Assembly: GCF_019880365.1 (NCBI RefSeq)
Contig: NZ_CP082271.1
Location: forward strand, 2,418,001-2,482,000
Origin: Pseudomonas sp. DNDY-54
GTDB taxonomy: Bacteria > Pseudomonadota > Gammaproteobacteria > Pseudomonadales > Pseudomonadaceae
Direction of reading: 5' to 3'
Length of the DNA stretch: 64,000 nt
The notes beneath the pieces were generated by a model, which made no database searches, had not been told where the DNA came from, and saw only the letters and a list, made by a program, of their open reading frames with translations. This document shows, in pieces, positions 17,454-26,800 of the stretch; the stretch's first letter is position 1, and each line of letters starts with the position of its first letter. The position numbers were made by a program, and so were the translations under genes.

Positions 17454-18341
17454 TCAACCTTTCTTCTGAGCGAACAGCGCATCGAGGCTTTGCTCGAAGG
17501 CGTGATAGTTGATGCGGTCGTACAGCTCCATTCGGGTCTGCATCGTGTCGATCACATTTTTCTGCGTCCCATCCCGGCGGATGGCCGTGTACACGTTCTC
17601 AGCGGCCTTGTTCATCGCGCGAAACGCTGACAGCGGGTACAGCACCAGTGAAACGTCGGCACCGGCCAGCTCTTCGGTGGTATAGAGCGGCGTGGAGCCG
17701 AACTCGGTGATGTTGGCGAGAATAGGTGCGCCAACCCGCTCGGCAAACAGCTTGTACATCGACAACTCAGTGATCGCCTCAGGGAACACCATGTCAGCGC
17801 CTGCCTCGACACACGCTTGCGCCCGCTCCAGCGCTGAGTCCAGGCCTTCAACCGCCAACGCATCGGTGCGCGCCATGATCACGAAGCTGTCATCGGTGCG
17901 CGCGTCAACGGCGGCCTTGATCCGATCCACCATCTCCTGCTGCGAAACGATCTCCTTATTAGGACGATGGCCGCAGCGCTTGGCGCCGACCTGATCCTCG
18001 ATATGAATCGCCGCCGCACCAAACTTGATCATTGATTTGACGGTACGGGCGACGTTGAACGCTGAAGAACCAAAGCCGGTATCAACATCGACCAACAGCG
18101 GCAGGTCGCAGACATCGGTAATGCGACGGACGTCGGTCAGCACATCATCCAATCCACTGATACCGAGATCGGGCAAGCCCAGCGAACCGGCTGCCACGCC
18201 GCCTCCCGACAGGTAAATCGCCTTGAAACCGGCTCGTTTGGCCAGCAGAGCATGGTTGGCGTTTATCGCGCCAACCACCTGGAGGGGATGTTCGCTGGCC
18301 ACCGCATCACGGAAACGCTGGCCGGGGGTAGGAAGTGTCAT
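17454..18341 (-). CDS. prpB: Methylisocitrate lyase
   Basis: The final methylcitrate-cycle enzyme, which cleaves 2-methylisocitrate to pyruvate and succinate. It has 295 residues, full length for PrpB. The signature loop KRCGH is present (VGAKRCGHRPNKEIV, about residues 120-135), as are the Mg-binding VDVDTGFG and the YLSGGGVAAGSLG start region. Its ATG overlaps the stop of the GntR regulator gene by four bases (ATGA), so the two are translationally coupled. Confidence 0.97.
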   Translation of the reverse strand: MTLPTPGQRFRDAVASEHPLQVVGAINANHALLAKRAGFKAIYLSGGGVAAGSLGLPDLGISGLDDVLTDVRRITDVCDLPLLVDVDTGFGSSAFNVARTVKSMIKFGAAAIHIEDQVGAKRCGHRPNKEIVSQQEMVDRIKAAVDARTDDSFVIMARTDALAVEGLDSALERAQACVEAGADMVFPEAITELSMYKLFAERVGAPILANITEFGSTPLYTTEELAGADVSLVLYPLSAFRAMNKAAENVYTAIRRDGTQKNVIDTMQTRMELYDRINYHAFEQSLDALFAQKKG

Positions 18342-19060
18342 GCCTCACCTCTTGATTGTGGTGTCTGTTCCTGAGCCGCCTGGTAGTGGCGCTCGATATT
18401 GCGTTTGGACCCGCCAATGTGTCGGCGCATCAATAATTCAGCCAGCTCGCCGTCACGGTCGGCTATCGCGTCGAGAATTCTGTGATGCTCAGCGAACGCC
18501 TGGCGCGGACGATTCGGCGTAGCGGAAAACTGAATGCGGTACATCCTCACAAGCTGATAGAGCTCGCCACACAGCATTTGAGTCAGGGTGCGGTTACCGC
18601 TGCCCTGGATAATCCGATAGTGAAAATCGAAATCGCCTTCCTGCTGGTAATAACCGACACCTGCTCGAAACGCCTCGTCTCGTTCATGGGTTTCCAGCAC
18701 GCGCCGCAGTTCGCCGATTTCGTCTTCGCTCATGCGCTCGGCAGCAAGCCGACAGGCCATGCCTTCCAATGACTCGCGAATCTCATACAGCTCGATAAGC
18801 TCCGCATGGCTGAGCGATACCACCCGAGCGCCCACATGCGGGACGCGCACCAGCAGCTTTTGACCTTCCAGACGATGTATCGCCTCTCGCAACGGGCCGC
18901 GACTGATTCCGTATGTACGCGCAAGTTCGGGCTCGGAAATCTTGCTGCCCGGCGCGATATCGCCCTTCACGATCGCCGCCTGGATCAGCCGGAAAACGTG
19001 TTCAGAAAGCGTGCCGCTGTCAACCTGATCAGGACCGGGCACTTCGAGTGCATCGAGCAT
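18338..19060 (-). CDS. prpR: GntR/FadR-family regulator of the methylcitrate operon
   Basis: A 240-residue transcription factor. The N-terminal winged helix is GntR-type (ISEPELARTYGISRGPLREAIHRLEGQKLLVRVPHVGARV). The C-terminal all-helical FCD effector domain has the metal-binding residues typical of FadR/VanR members (FHYRIIQGSGN, HHRILDAI, H in MRRHIGG). As first gene of the operon it probably represses prp transcription until methylcitrate or a relative accumulates (family knowledge plus context). I prefer the ATG at 19060; an upstream start would add 15 residues. Two similar ATTGTYGACAC boxes lie upstream and may be its operators. The symbol prpR is used loosely, since enterobacterial PrpR is an unrelated sigma-54 activator. 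Confidence 0.9.
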   Translation of the reverse strand: MLDALEVPGPDQVDSGTLSEHVFRLIQAAIVKGDIAPGSKISEPELARTYGISRGPLREAIHRLEGQKLLVRVPHVGARVVSLSHAELIELYEIRESLEGMACRLAAERMSEDEIGELRRVLETHERDEAFRAGVGYYQQEGDFDFHYRIIQGSGNRTLTQMLCGELYQLVRMYRIQFSATPNRPRQAFAEHHRILDAIADRDGELAELLMRRHIGGSKRNIERHYQAAQEQTPQSRGEA

Positions 19061-19336
19061 TATTGTTGACACCTTGCCTGAATTCCCACCTACATTAAGC
19101 CTCACATCGCGACAGGGTCAATGCTCCGAAAGTAGATTGTCGACACTTTCCCGAGTGCGTTGGCTCCATCACACATCATTCGCAGGTTCATCCCACTCGC
19201 AGTAGCCTAGTCGCGCTTCCGAAGGGCCATGCTAGAATGCTTCGCTATATGCCGCGGCTGGCGCTCGCCTCGCCATCCCCCAGCCAATGGGTAGCCGTTT
19301 CACCCATGCTTCTCCGACTCGATTAATTCTGGATCT
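19061..19336. other. Divergent control region between prpR and the protease-amidoligase triad
   Basis: About 275 bases with no convincing gene. It holds two repeats of an ATTGTYGACAC box near the prpR side. The plus-strand half must carry the promoter for the triad, but I could not assign one. Confidence 0.6.
19062..19146. promoter_or_regulatory. Candidate GntR (PrpR) operators, two copies
   Basis: ATTGTTGACAC at 19062-19072 and ATTGTCGACAC at 19136-19146 differ at one base, are 74 bases apart in the same orientation, and each centres on a near-palindromic TGTCGACA core. They flank the likely start of prp transcription just upstream of the regulator gene. Autoregulation by PrpR is inferred. 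Confidence 0.5.
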
Positions 19337-19873
19337 ATGAGCGCCAAACCTTGCTTTCTGCTGCTCTGCGCCCTCGCCTCTCCACTACTCGTTCAGGCCG
19401 ATGAAAAAACCATCTACGGGCTGAATGAGCACATCGCTCTGCCTGATTTCGGACTCGAAGTACCGGCAAAACTCGATACCGGCGCGCAAACCGCTTCGCT
19501 CAGTGCGCGTGATATCGAACGATTCAAGCGCGACGGAAAACCTTGGGTTCGCTTTTATTTGGCCATTGACGAGGCTCATGACCGCCCAATCGAGCTGCCG
19601 TTACAGCGCATCAGCAAGATCAAGCGTCGCGCTGGCGACTTCGACCCCGAGGAGGAAAAAACCTATACGCCGCGCCCCGTTGTGGAGCTTGAGTTGTGTA
19701 TGGGCAACGCAAAACGCAGCATTGAAGTGAACCTCACGGACAGAAGTGCATTCCAATACCCACTTTTAATAGGTTCCGATGCGCTTACTCGCTTCGAAGC
19801 CCTGGTCGACCCAAGCCTTAAATACGCCGCTGGCAAGCCCGGCTGCATAATCGAATCCGACGCTGACGAGTAA
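19337..19873 (+). CDS. Periplasmic retropepsin-like protease of the RimK-associated family (PF05618-like)
   Basis: A 178-residue protein with a signal peptide of about 21 residues (ending LLVQA). The mature part is a single aspartyl-protease-like domain: LDTGAQTASLSA near residues 46-57 holds the DTGA motif, and LLIGSDALTRF near the C-terminus is the second conserved strand. The family is often annotated as ATP-dependent zinc protease, although the fold is retropepsin-like with no visible zinc or ATP motif. It is followed four bases later by a membrane protein and then an ATP-grasp ligase. Genome surveys have proposed that such trios make and trim a peptide or modify a surface polymer. Substrate unknown. 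Confidence 0.85.
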   Translation: MSAKPCFLLLCALASPLLVQADEKTIYGLNEHIALPDFGLEVPAKLDTGAQTASLSARDIERFKRDGKPWVRFYLAIDEAHDRPIELPLQRISKIKRRAGDFDPEEEKTYTPRPVVELELCMGNAKRSIEVNLTDRSAFQYPLLIGSDALTRFEALVDPSLKYAAGKPGCIIESDADE

Positions 19874-19877
19874 TTCC

Positions 19878-21404
19878 ATGCGCGCCCTGACTTTGCATCT
19901 AAAAATCCTGATTCTTCTGCTCGTCACATTGGGCATCGCGATCACGGCATACCAAGTCTTCATTCTTGGCATTCCAATTACCGAAGATGAAACGGATGAC
20001 CTATGGAACATCGATGCGAAAGTCGAATTTCAGGCCAACCCGCGCGAGCCGGTGAAGCTGCAGATGTACGTTCCACCGCTCAACCAGGAATTCGTCAGCC
20101 TCAACGAAAGCTTCATATCCAACAACTACGGCGTGAGTATCAACCGCGCTGACGGCAACCGCCGCGTCACGTGGTCGGCACGGCGCGTCAACGGCAACCA
20201 GACCCTCTACTACCGTCTGGTCCTGACCCGGCGCTACAGCGGCGAGCAAACCAAGGCGACCGGCCCCATTTTCCGGGACAGCCTGCCAGTCGAAGGGGCC
20301 GAAAAAATCGCGGCCGAGGCATTGCTATCGCCGATCCGCCAGCACTCGGCCGACGTCGAGACATTTATCAGTGAAGCCATCAAGCGCGTAAACAACGCCA
20401 ACGACGATAATGTGAAGTTGCTGCTTGGTGGCGACTCCGCTACCGCGAACAAAGCGCGCGTCATCGAGTTGCTGTTGTCCATCGCCCACGTGCCGATGGA
20501 GCGGGTGCATACCGTACGGCTAACGGCTGACGTCGCACAGACGCCAGAGCTCTGGTTGCGCAGTTTCAACGGTGACAAATGGCTGTACTTCAACCCAGAG
20601 ACCGGCGAACAGGGCCTGCCGAAAGATCGCTTGATCTGGTGGACCGGCGACGAGCCGCTGATGACACTCGAAGGCGGGCGCAACGCGCAGGTCACCTTCA
20701 CGCTTAACAGCAGCGAGATGAACGCCATCCGCCTGGCCAAGCTGACCGACGAGAATACGGACGCGGACTTCCTCGAATATTCGTTGTACGGCCTGCCGCT
20801 GCAAACGCAGCAGACCTACCAGATCATGATCATGATCCCGATCGGCGTGCTGGTGATCCTGATCCTGCGCAACCTTGGTGGCTTGCAGACGCTGGGTACG
20901 TTCACCCCCGTACTGATCGCTCTCGCCTTCCGTGAAACCCAGATCGGCTTCGGCATCATTCTCTTTACCGTGATCACAGCGTTAGGCCTGTCGCTGCGCT
21001 CGTATCTCGAACACCTGAAGTTGCAGATGCTGCCGCGGCTATCGGTCGTACTCACGTTCGTCGTGGTGCTGATTGCAGTGATCAGCTTGTTCAGCCACAA
21101 GCTTGGGCTCGAGCGTGGATTGTCCGTGTCGCTGTTCCCGATGGTGATCCTGACCATGACCATTGAACGCCTCTCCATCACCTGGGAAGAGCGCGGGGGC
21201 GGCCATGCGTTCAAGGTGGCGGTGGGCACGCTGATAGCGGCCAGCCTGTCGTTCATGCTGATGAACATCCCAGAGCTGACCTACTTCATCTTTACCTTCC
21301 CGGCGGTCCTGCTGATCATGGTGGGCTTCATGCTGGCGATGGGTCGCTACCGCGGCTACCGCCTGACCGAGCTGTTCCGCTTCAAAGCCTTTCTGAAGGA
21401 TTGA
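19878..21404 (+). CDS. Inactive-transglutaminase fused to 7TM membrane protein (UUP1 family)
   Basis: A 508-residue inner-membrane protein. One N-terminal membrane helix (ILILLLVTLGIAITAYQVFIL) leads to a large periplasmic region (about residues 35-310) matching the inactive transglutaminase domain of this family. Six or seven C-terminal helices follow (IMIMIPIGVLVILIL, IGFGIILFTVITALGLSL, LSVVLTFVVVLIAVISLF, SVSLFPMVILTMTI, VGTLIAASLSFMLMNI, FTFPAVLLIMVGFMLAM). It lies four bases after the protease gene and three bases before the ATP-grasp gene, so the three are one operon. It probably receives or exports the ligase product at the membrane (inference). Function not established. Confidence 0.85.
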   Translation: MRALTLHLKILILLLVTLGIAITAYQVFILGIPITEDETDDLWNIDAKVEFQANPREPVKLQMYVPPLNQEFVSLNESFISNNYGVSINRADGNRRVTWSARRVNGNQTLYYRLVLTRRYSGEQTKATGPIFRDSLPVEGAEKIAAEALLSPIRQHSADVETFISEAIKRVNNANDDNVKLLLGGDSATANKARVIELLLSIAHVPMERVHTVRLTADVAQTPELWLRSFNGDKWLYFNPETGEQGLPKDRLIWWTGDEPLMTLEGGRNAQVTFTLNSSEMNAIRLAKLTDENTDADFLEYSLYGLPLQTQQTYQIMIMIPIGVLVILILRNLGGLQTLGTFTPVLIALAFRETQIGFGIILFTVITALGLSLRSYLEHLKLQMLPRLSVVLTFVVVLIAVISLFSHKLGLERGLSVSLFPMVILTMTIERLSITWEERGGGHAFKVAVGTLIAASLSFMLMNIPELTYFIFTFPAVLLIMVGFMLAMGRYRGYRLTELFRFKAFLKD

Positions 21405-21407
21405 GCC

Positions 21408-22391
21408 ATGTTCGGTCTAATCAAGACATGGAAGGCCCTGGAAGCCAAGGGCATCATGGGCATCAACCGCCGTAACGCGGACTATGTGCTCAAGTACAAC
21501 AAGCGCAACCTGTACCCAATCGTCGATGACAAGATCATCACCAAGGAACGGGCACTGGAGGCGGGCATTCACGTCCCAGAGATGTACGGGGTCATCGAGA
21601 CCGAAAAGGATATCGAGAAGCTCTCAGACATCGTCAAAGACCATGTCGATTTCGTCGTCAAACCGGCGCAGGGCGCCGGCGGCGATGGCATTCTCGTGAT
21701 AGCCGATCGCTTCGAAGGTCGCTACCGGACGGTGTCCGGAAAAATCATCACGCATGAGGAGATCGAGCATCAGATCTCCAACATCCTGACAGGTCTCTAT
21801 TCGCTGGGCGGACACCGTGATCGCGCGTTGATCGAATACCGCGTCACGCCGGACCCGATCTTCAAGAGCATCAGTTATGAGGGCGTTCCGGATATCCGCA
21901 TTATTGTGCTGATGGGTTACCCGGTCATGGCGATGCTGCGCCTGCCGACGCGCCAATCCGGCGGCAAAGCCAACCTCCACCAGGGCGCAATTGGCGTTGG
22001 CGTCGATCTTGCGACCGGCATTACATTGCGCGGTACTTGGCTGAACAACAAGATCACCAAGCATCCGGATACCACGAACGCGGTGGATGGCGTGCAGCTC
22101 CCGAACTGGGACGGCTTCATGAAGCTAGCGGCAGGCTGCTACGAACTGTGCGGGCTTGGCTATATCGGCGTCGATATGGTGCTGGACCAAGACAAGGGCC
22201 CGCTGATTCTTGAGCTCAACGCACGTCCAGGTCTCAACATCCAGATCGCCAACGACTGCGGCCTGACTCACCGTGCGCATGCGGTAGAATCACGCATCGC
22301 CGAACTCAAGGAAAAAGGCATTCAGGAGACCCCGGAAGAGCGAGTGGCATTCGCCCAACAGCTGTTTGGGCATATTCCAGCGCACGTCTAG
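21408..22391 (+). CDS. RimK-related ATP-grasp amidoligase (alpha-L-glutamate ligase-like)
   Basis: A 327-residue cytosolic ATP-grasp enzyme. ATP-binding residues appear in DFVVKPAQGAGGDGILVI (about residues 81-98) and the metal-binding E-x-N in LILELNARPGLNIQIAN near residue 270. Family members join an amino acid, often glutamate, to a carboxylate through an acyl phosphate. The start is MFGLIKTWKALEAKGIMGINRRNADYV. It is the third gene of the tight protease/membrane-protein/ligase set, which suggests it makes a peptide or amide bond acted on by the other two. Substrate unknown; this is not ribosomal S6 modifier RimK itself, given its different N-terminus and context. Confidence 0.88.
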   Translation: MFGLIKTWKALEAKGIMGINRRNADYVLKYNKRNLYPIVDDKIITKERALEAGIHVPEMYGVIETEKDIEKLSDIVKDHVDFVVKPAQGAGGDGILVIADRFEGRYRTVSGKIITHEEIEHQISNILTGLYSLGGHRDRALIEYRVTPDPIFKSISYEGVPDIRIIVLMGYPVMAMLRLPTRQSGGKANLHQGAIGVGVDLATGITLRGTWLNNKITKHPDTTNAVDGVQLPNWDGFMKLAAGCYELCGLGYIGVDMVLDQDKGPLILELNARPGLNIQIANDCGLTHRAHAVESRIAELKEKGIQETPEERVAFAQQLFGHIPAHV

Positions 22392-22450
22392 CTCAAGCCC
22401 TCGCCCGACCCTTCGATGGTCGGGCGCTCCTGTCCAGCCAACAATCGCCA

Positions 22451-23809
22451 ATGCCTGTCTGCACCCTTTATTCCCTCGAATACAAACCCGACCCTGCAAG
22501 CTGGTTCGGGCGCATTCGTCACGCCCCTGGTGCGGTACTGCTGGATTCAGGCAGGCCAGTTGCCATGCGGGGGCGCTATGATCTGCTCAGCGCCTGGCCA
22601 CTCGATACGTTTGAACCTGAGCCAGACGAATCGGGCGCTGTTTTTTTTCAGCGCCTGCGCCAAGCATTGACGCTCTTAGGCCACGCCGACCTGCCTTACG
22701 ATTGCGCCCTGCCCTTTGCAGGCGGCCTGATTGGCCTGTTGGCCTATGATTTCGGCGGACGACTCGAGACGTTACCGAACCGCGCTCTGGATGATCTGGG
22801 CCTACCTGCCGCAAGATTTGGCCTCTATTCATGGGCCCTGATCAACGATCACGAGCTCAAGCGCAGCCATCTTCTGTTCCATCCCAGCCTTGAGGATGCG
22901 GAGCAGCAGCGGCTGATCCAGTTGTTCGTTGGCGACGCTGGCGACGCTGGCGAATACGATCACACTCCATTCGAGCTTCAGGCAAAGTTCACCGCTGACC
23001 TCGACGCCGACAGCTACCAGCATGCCGTCGAGAGAATCCAACGGTATATACGCGAAGGCGATTGTTACCAGGTCAATTTTGCGCAGCGCTTCCGGTCGCC
23101 GTATAAAGGCGATGAGTGGGAAGCTTACTGTCGCGTGCGTAACGCTTGCCCCACCCCTTTTTCTGGCTTTATCGCGATAGACGATGGCGCCATCGCCAGC
23201 TTCTCACCTGAGCGTTTCCTCAGGCTCACCGAAGGTCGCGTTGAGACACGACCGATCAAGGGCACTCGCCCGCGTGGCGCAAACCTGCAAACCGATGCGG
23301 AGCAAGCCCAGGCACTGCTGACAAGCGCCAAGGATCGAGCGGAAAACCTCATGATCGTCGATCTAATGCGCAACGACCTCGGTCGCAGTTGCCAGATCGG
23401 TAGCGTGCAGGTTCCCGAGTTGTTCTCGCTGGAAAGCTACCCCAACGTGCACCACCTGGTCAGTTGCGTCAGCGGAACCCTGGCTGAGCATCAGGACGCG
23501 TTCGACCTCCTCGCGGGGAGTTTCCCCGGCGGCTCGATTACCGGCGCACCAAAGATCCGCGCCATGCAGATCATCGACGAACTGGAGGCCACCAATCGCT
23601 CGATCTACTGCGGCTCGCTGCTTTACATCGACGTTCGCGGCGAAATGGACAGCTCCATCGCCATCCGCACACTTCTGCTAAAGGATCGGCAGATCAGCTG
23701 CTGGGGTGGCGGCGGGATCGTCGCAGACTCCGATTGGAATGCGGAATACGACGAGTCAATCAGCAAGGTCAAGGTGCTCATGGAAGCGCTGGAACCGGTC
23801 ACGCCTTAA
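22451..23809 (+). CDS. pabB: Aminodeoxychorismate synthase component I
   Basis: With glutamine amidotransferase PabA this enzyme makes 4-amino-4-deoxychorismate for folate synthesis. It has 452 residues. The C-terminal chorismate-binding domain includes GDCYQVNFAQRF, SFSPERFLR, PIKGTRPRG, ENLMIVDLMRNDLGR and FPGGSITGAPKIRAM. The lysine in PIKGT is diagnostic of PabB; anthranilate synthase TrpE has PIAGT. A nine-base tandem duplication gives a GDAGDAG stretch near residue 160. In P. aeruginosa I recall thrH as its neighbour, but here a four-gene SMC operon intervenes. Confidence 0.96.
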   Translation: MPVCTLYSLEYKPDPASWFGRIRHAPGAVLLDSGRPVAMRGRYDLLSAWPLDTFEPEPDESGAVFFQRLRQALTLLGHADLPYDCALPFAGGLIGLLAYDFGGRLETLPNRALDDLGLPAARFGLYSWALINDHELKRSHLLFHPSLEDAEQQRLIQLFVGDAGDAGEYDHTPFELQAKFTADLDADSYQHAVERIQRYIREGDCYQVNFAQRFRSPYKGDEWEAYCRVRNACPTPFSGFIAIDDGAIASFSPERFLRLTEGRVETRPIKGTRPRGANLQTDAEQAQALLTSAKDRAENLMIVDLMRNDLGRSCQIGSVQVPELFSLESYPNVHHLVSCVSGTLAEHQDAFDLLAGSFPGGSITGAPKIRAMQIIDELEATNRSIYCGSLLYIDVRGEMDSSIAIRTLLLKDRQISCWGGGGIVADSDWNAEYDESISKVKVLMEALEPVTP

Positions 23810-23875
23810 CCACGCGCCAAACATGCCTTTCAGTGCCGTCCACGGTCGGACACCACTATCGATAGAAGAAAGCCA

Positions 23876-26800
23876 ATGCCCAGCCTCAATCGCATCATTC
23901 TCATAAACACGCACTTAAAGGGCGTCGTCGAGCTGGTAGTGGATAACCACACCAACATCTGCGGTACTAACGCATCCGGCAAGACCACGCTTCAGCGCCT
24001 GGTGCCGGTGTTCTATGGCGAATACCCGAGCCGGGTCGTGCCGTCCACGCGCGACAGTTTCGAGCGCTGGTATCTACCCACTGATCAGAGCTTCATCGTC
24101 TATGAATACCGGCGCATGGACGACGAGCTGTGTCAGGCCGTGCTCGCCGCTGCCAGTGACGGCAAAGGTGTGGACTACCGTTTGATACACAAAGCCTTCG
24201 ATCTGGACGACTACATCAAGGATCGTCAGGGCGAACGCATCAGCTGCCTGACCATGAACGAGCTTGGCCGCTCGTTCAAACAGATGGGCGTGACGACGAC
24301 CAATCAGCTGAACACCCGTCAGTTTCGCGCCATCATCCAGAACGACCGGAGCCTGCTCGCGGCCGATAACCAGCGCATCGAGCTGCGCAGTTTGGCCCGG
24401 CAGTTCTCGCTGTGCTCGGGCGAGCATTCGCTGCGCCATATCGAAAAGCTGGTACGCGCAGTGCATTCGCGCGAAGGCAAGATGGAAACCATCAAATCGA
24501 TGATCGCGGCCATCCTTGAAGAGGATGGCGTGACGCCGCCCACGACTCACCTGAACCCGCAGCGGGTCGAGGATTGGATTCGGGACAGCCAGTTGATTCA
24601 GGGTTTCGATGCGATCCGGCCCGAATTTGCCCGATTGGAAGGCGATCATCAGGAGCTGCAAAGCTGCGAGGCGCGCCTGAGCGGACTGCTGCTGGCCTAT
24701 CGCACTGACGAGCCCGTGTTGTTTGCGCGCCAGGAACAGCTCAAGGACACGTTGGAACAGGCCGGTTTCGCGCTCAAGCAGCTTGAAGAAAGGTGGCGCG
24801 ATGAACGCGACGAACTTTCCCTCTCGCTTTCCCAGGCCCAGGGCCAGATTGAAAGCGCAGAAACTCAGCTGACCCACATCGAGGAGCAATACCAGGGCTA
24901 CCTCGACGCCAACATCGATCAAGCCAAGGCCGACCTCGAAAAACTCGATGGCTGGAAGCTTGAATTGAACAATCTCAAGGAACGCTTACGACTGCTTACC
25001 GAGCAGCATGCGGACGTTCAGAATGCCTACCTGGAGCGCAAACAGGAAATTCAGGAGCAACAGCAGGAAGCGCTGGAGCGCCTGCACGACCAGGAGCGTC
25101 AGCTGCACGACGAGCTGGCCGCACGCAACCAACAGAAGAACAGCGCCATTGGCCAGTTGGAAAAATCGTTCGGCAACCGTCAACAGGAGGCAGACGGCCG
25201 TTTTCGCGAGCAGAAGCACGCCGTCCAGTTGGAGCAGCGCAGCCTCGAACAGCAGATCGCCAGTTTCAGCTACAGCGAAGAAGAAGTCCTTAGCCTGAAC
25301 ATTTTCGATCGCCGCCTGGATGAGGCCGAACACAAGCGCGAAGAAGCCAGCCAGACACTGGATACCTTGATTCAAGAAGAGCGCACATTGCTGCGACAGC
25401 GCGAGGAAGCCAGCCAGCAGCTCAACCTGGCCGCTCGCCGCGTGGCCGAACGGCAACGAACGCGGGACGAAGCCGAACAGCTCCTCTACCCACGTCAGAA
25501 CACCTTGCTCGAATTCCTGCGCCGCGAACAGCCTGGTTGGGAATTGCAGCTGGGTAAGGTGATCGAGCCGGCCCTGCTGCAGCGAACCGACCTCAAACCC
25601 GCGCTCAGCGAGCCGCAGAGCGATAGCCTGTATGGCGTACACCTCGAACTGGCTGCTCTGGAAACGCCCGAGCACGCCTCTAGCGAAGCCGAGTTACGTC
25701 ATCGTCTGCAGCTCGCCGAGGACAACCTGCAAGATGCGCAGCATCAGCAGCAGCAGACGGAGCACCACCTGGCGGAGACCAGTGCAGCCCTGGACGCGCT
25801 CAACCCTCGACTTGTCGTTGCCCGTACAGAGGTCCAGAACCGCAAGAGCGATCATCAGCGACTCAAGGAAGAACGTGCGGCGCTCAAAGGGCGTCTGGAA
25901 GCCGCATTAGCCGAACGCCGCCTAGCGGCAAAAAAACAGCTCAGTGACCTGGGCAACGTGATCAAACAACTCCAATTGGAACAGGCGAGCCTGCTGGAAG
26001 AGCTGGAAGCGCAATTCCAGGAAGCCCGAATGGAGACCCTGGCCCATTGGCAGCAAGTGATCGGTGATCTTGATCACCGCCTGGCACAGCTCAAGGCCCA
26101 GATCGATAACCAGCGAAGCACCGGCAAGACGGAGCTGGCCGCCTGTGAACAGTGGTATCAGAACGAGTTGAAATCTCGCGGCGTAGATGAAACCCAGCTG
26201 ATCCATCTCAAGACCGACCTGCGCGCGCTCGATCAGCGCATCAGGGATACCGAAGCCCGCCGGGCGGACGTCAACCGCTACCAGGAGTGGTATGCGTTGA
26301 GCTGGCTCAAGGTCAAACCCAAGCTGCAGGATGAGCTGACCAATCAGAAGGTACTGGCCACCGAACTCAGACAGCGGCTGGACGCTGCTTCTGTCCAGTT
26401 CAAGGCCAACCGCAGCGCGCTGGACAAGCAACGGCAGCAGGCTCAGCAAGCTCAGGTCATCGTCAGCGACCACCTGGACAACCTGAAAACACTGCTGCGT
26501 CGCTTGGGCGAGCTCAAGCTTCCGCGTGAAGGCACGTTAGCCGAAGGCGAGCTCGATGAGCGCCTGCGGCACGGGCAGGAACTGCTGCATAGCCGCGACG
26601 CCCTGCTCGCCGCCATCAAACAGCACGTCGATCGTTTCGACACGCTGATTGCGAGCAAATCCGGCTCCAGCCTGGCGGAAACCTGGGAGCGCAGCCGTGA
26701 GGAATGCACCCGCATCAACGAACGGGGCATTCCCAACCTGGATTACCGTCGCTTGGTCCCAGCGCTCGACGAGCTGCTCAACAAGCTGGTACCGCAAAGC

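Noticed and set aside
22928..22950. Nine-base tandem duplication in pabB considered as a disruptive repeat
   Set aside because: It keeps frame and only adds a GDA unit in a variable loop; all PabB motifs are intact.
24074..24922. 282-codon minus-strand open frame inside the SMC-like gene
   Set aside because: Antisense to the conserved ATPase head; composition and motifs support only the plus-strand gene.
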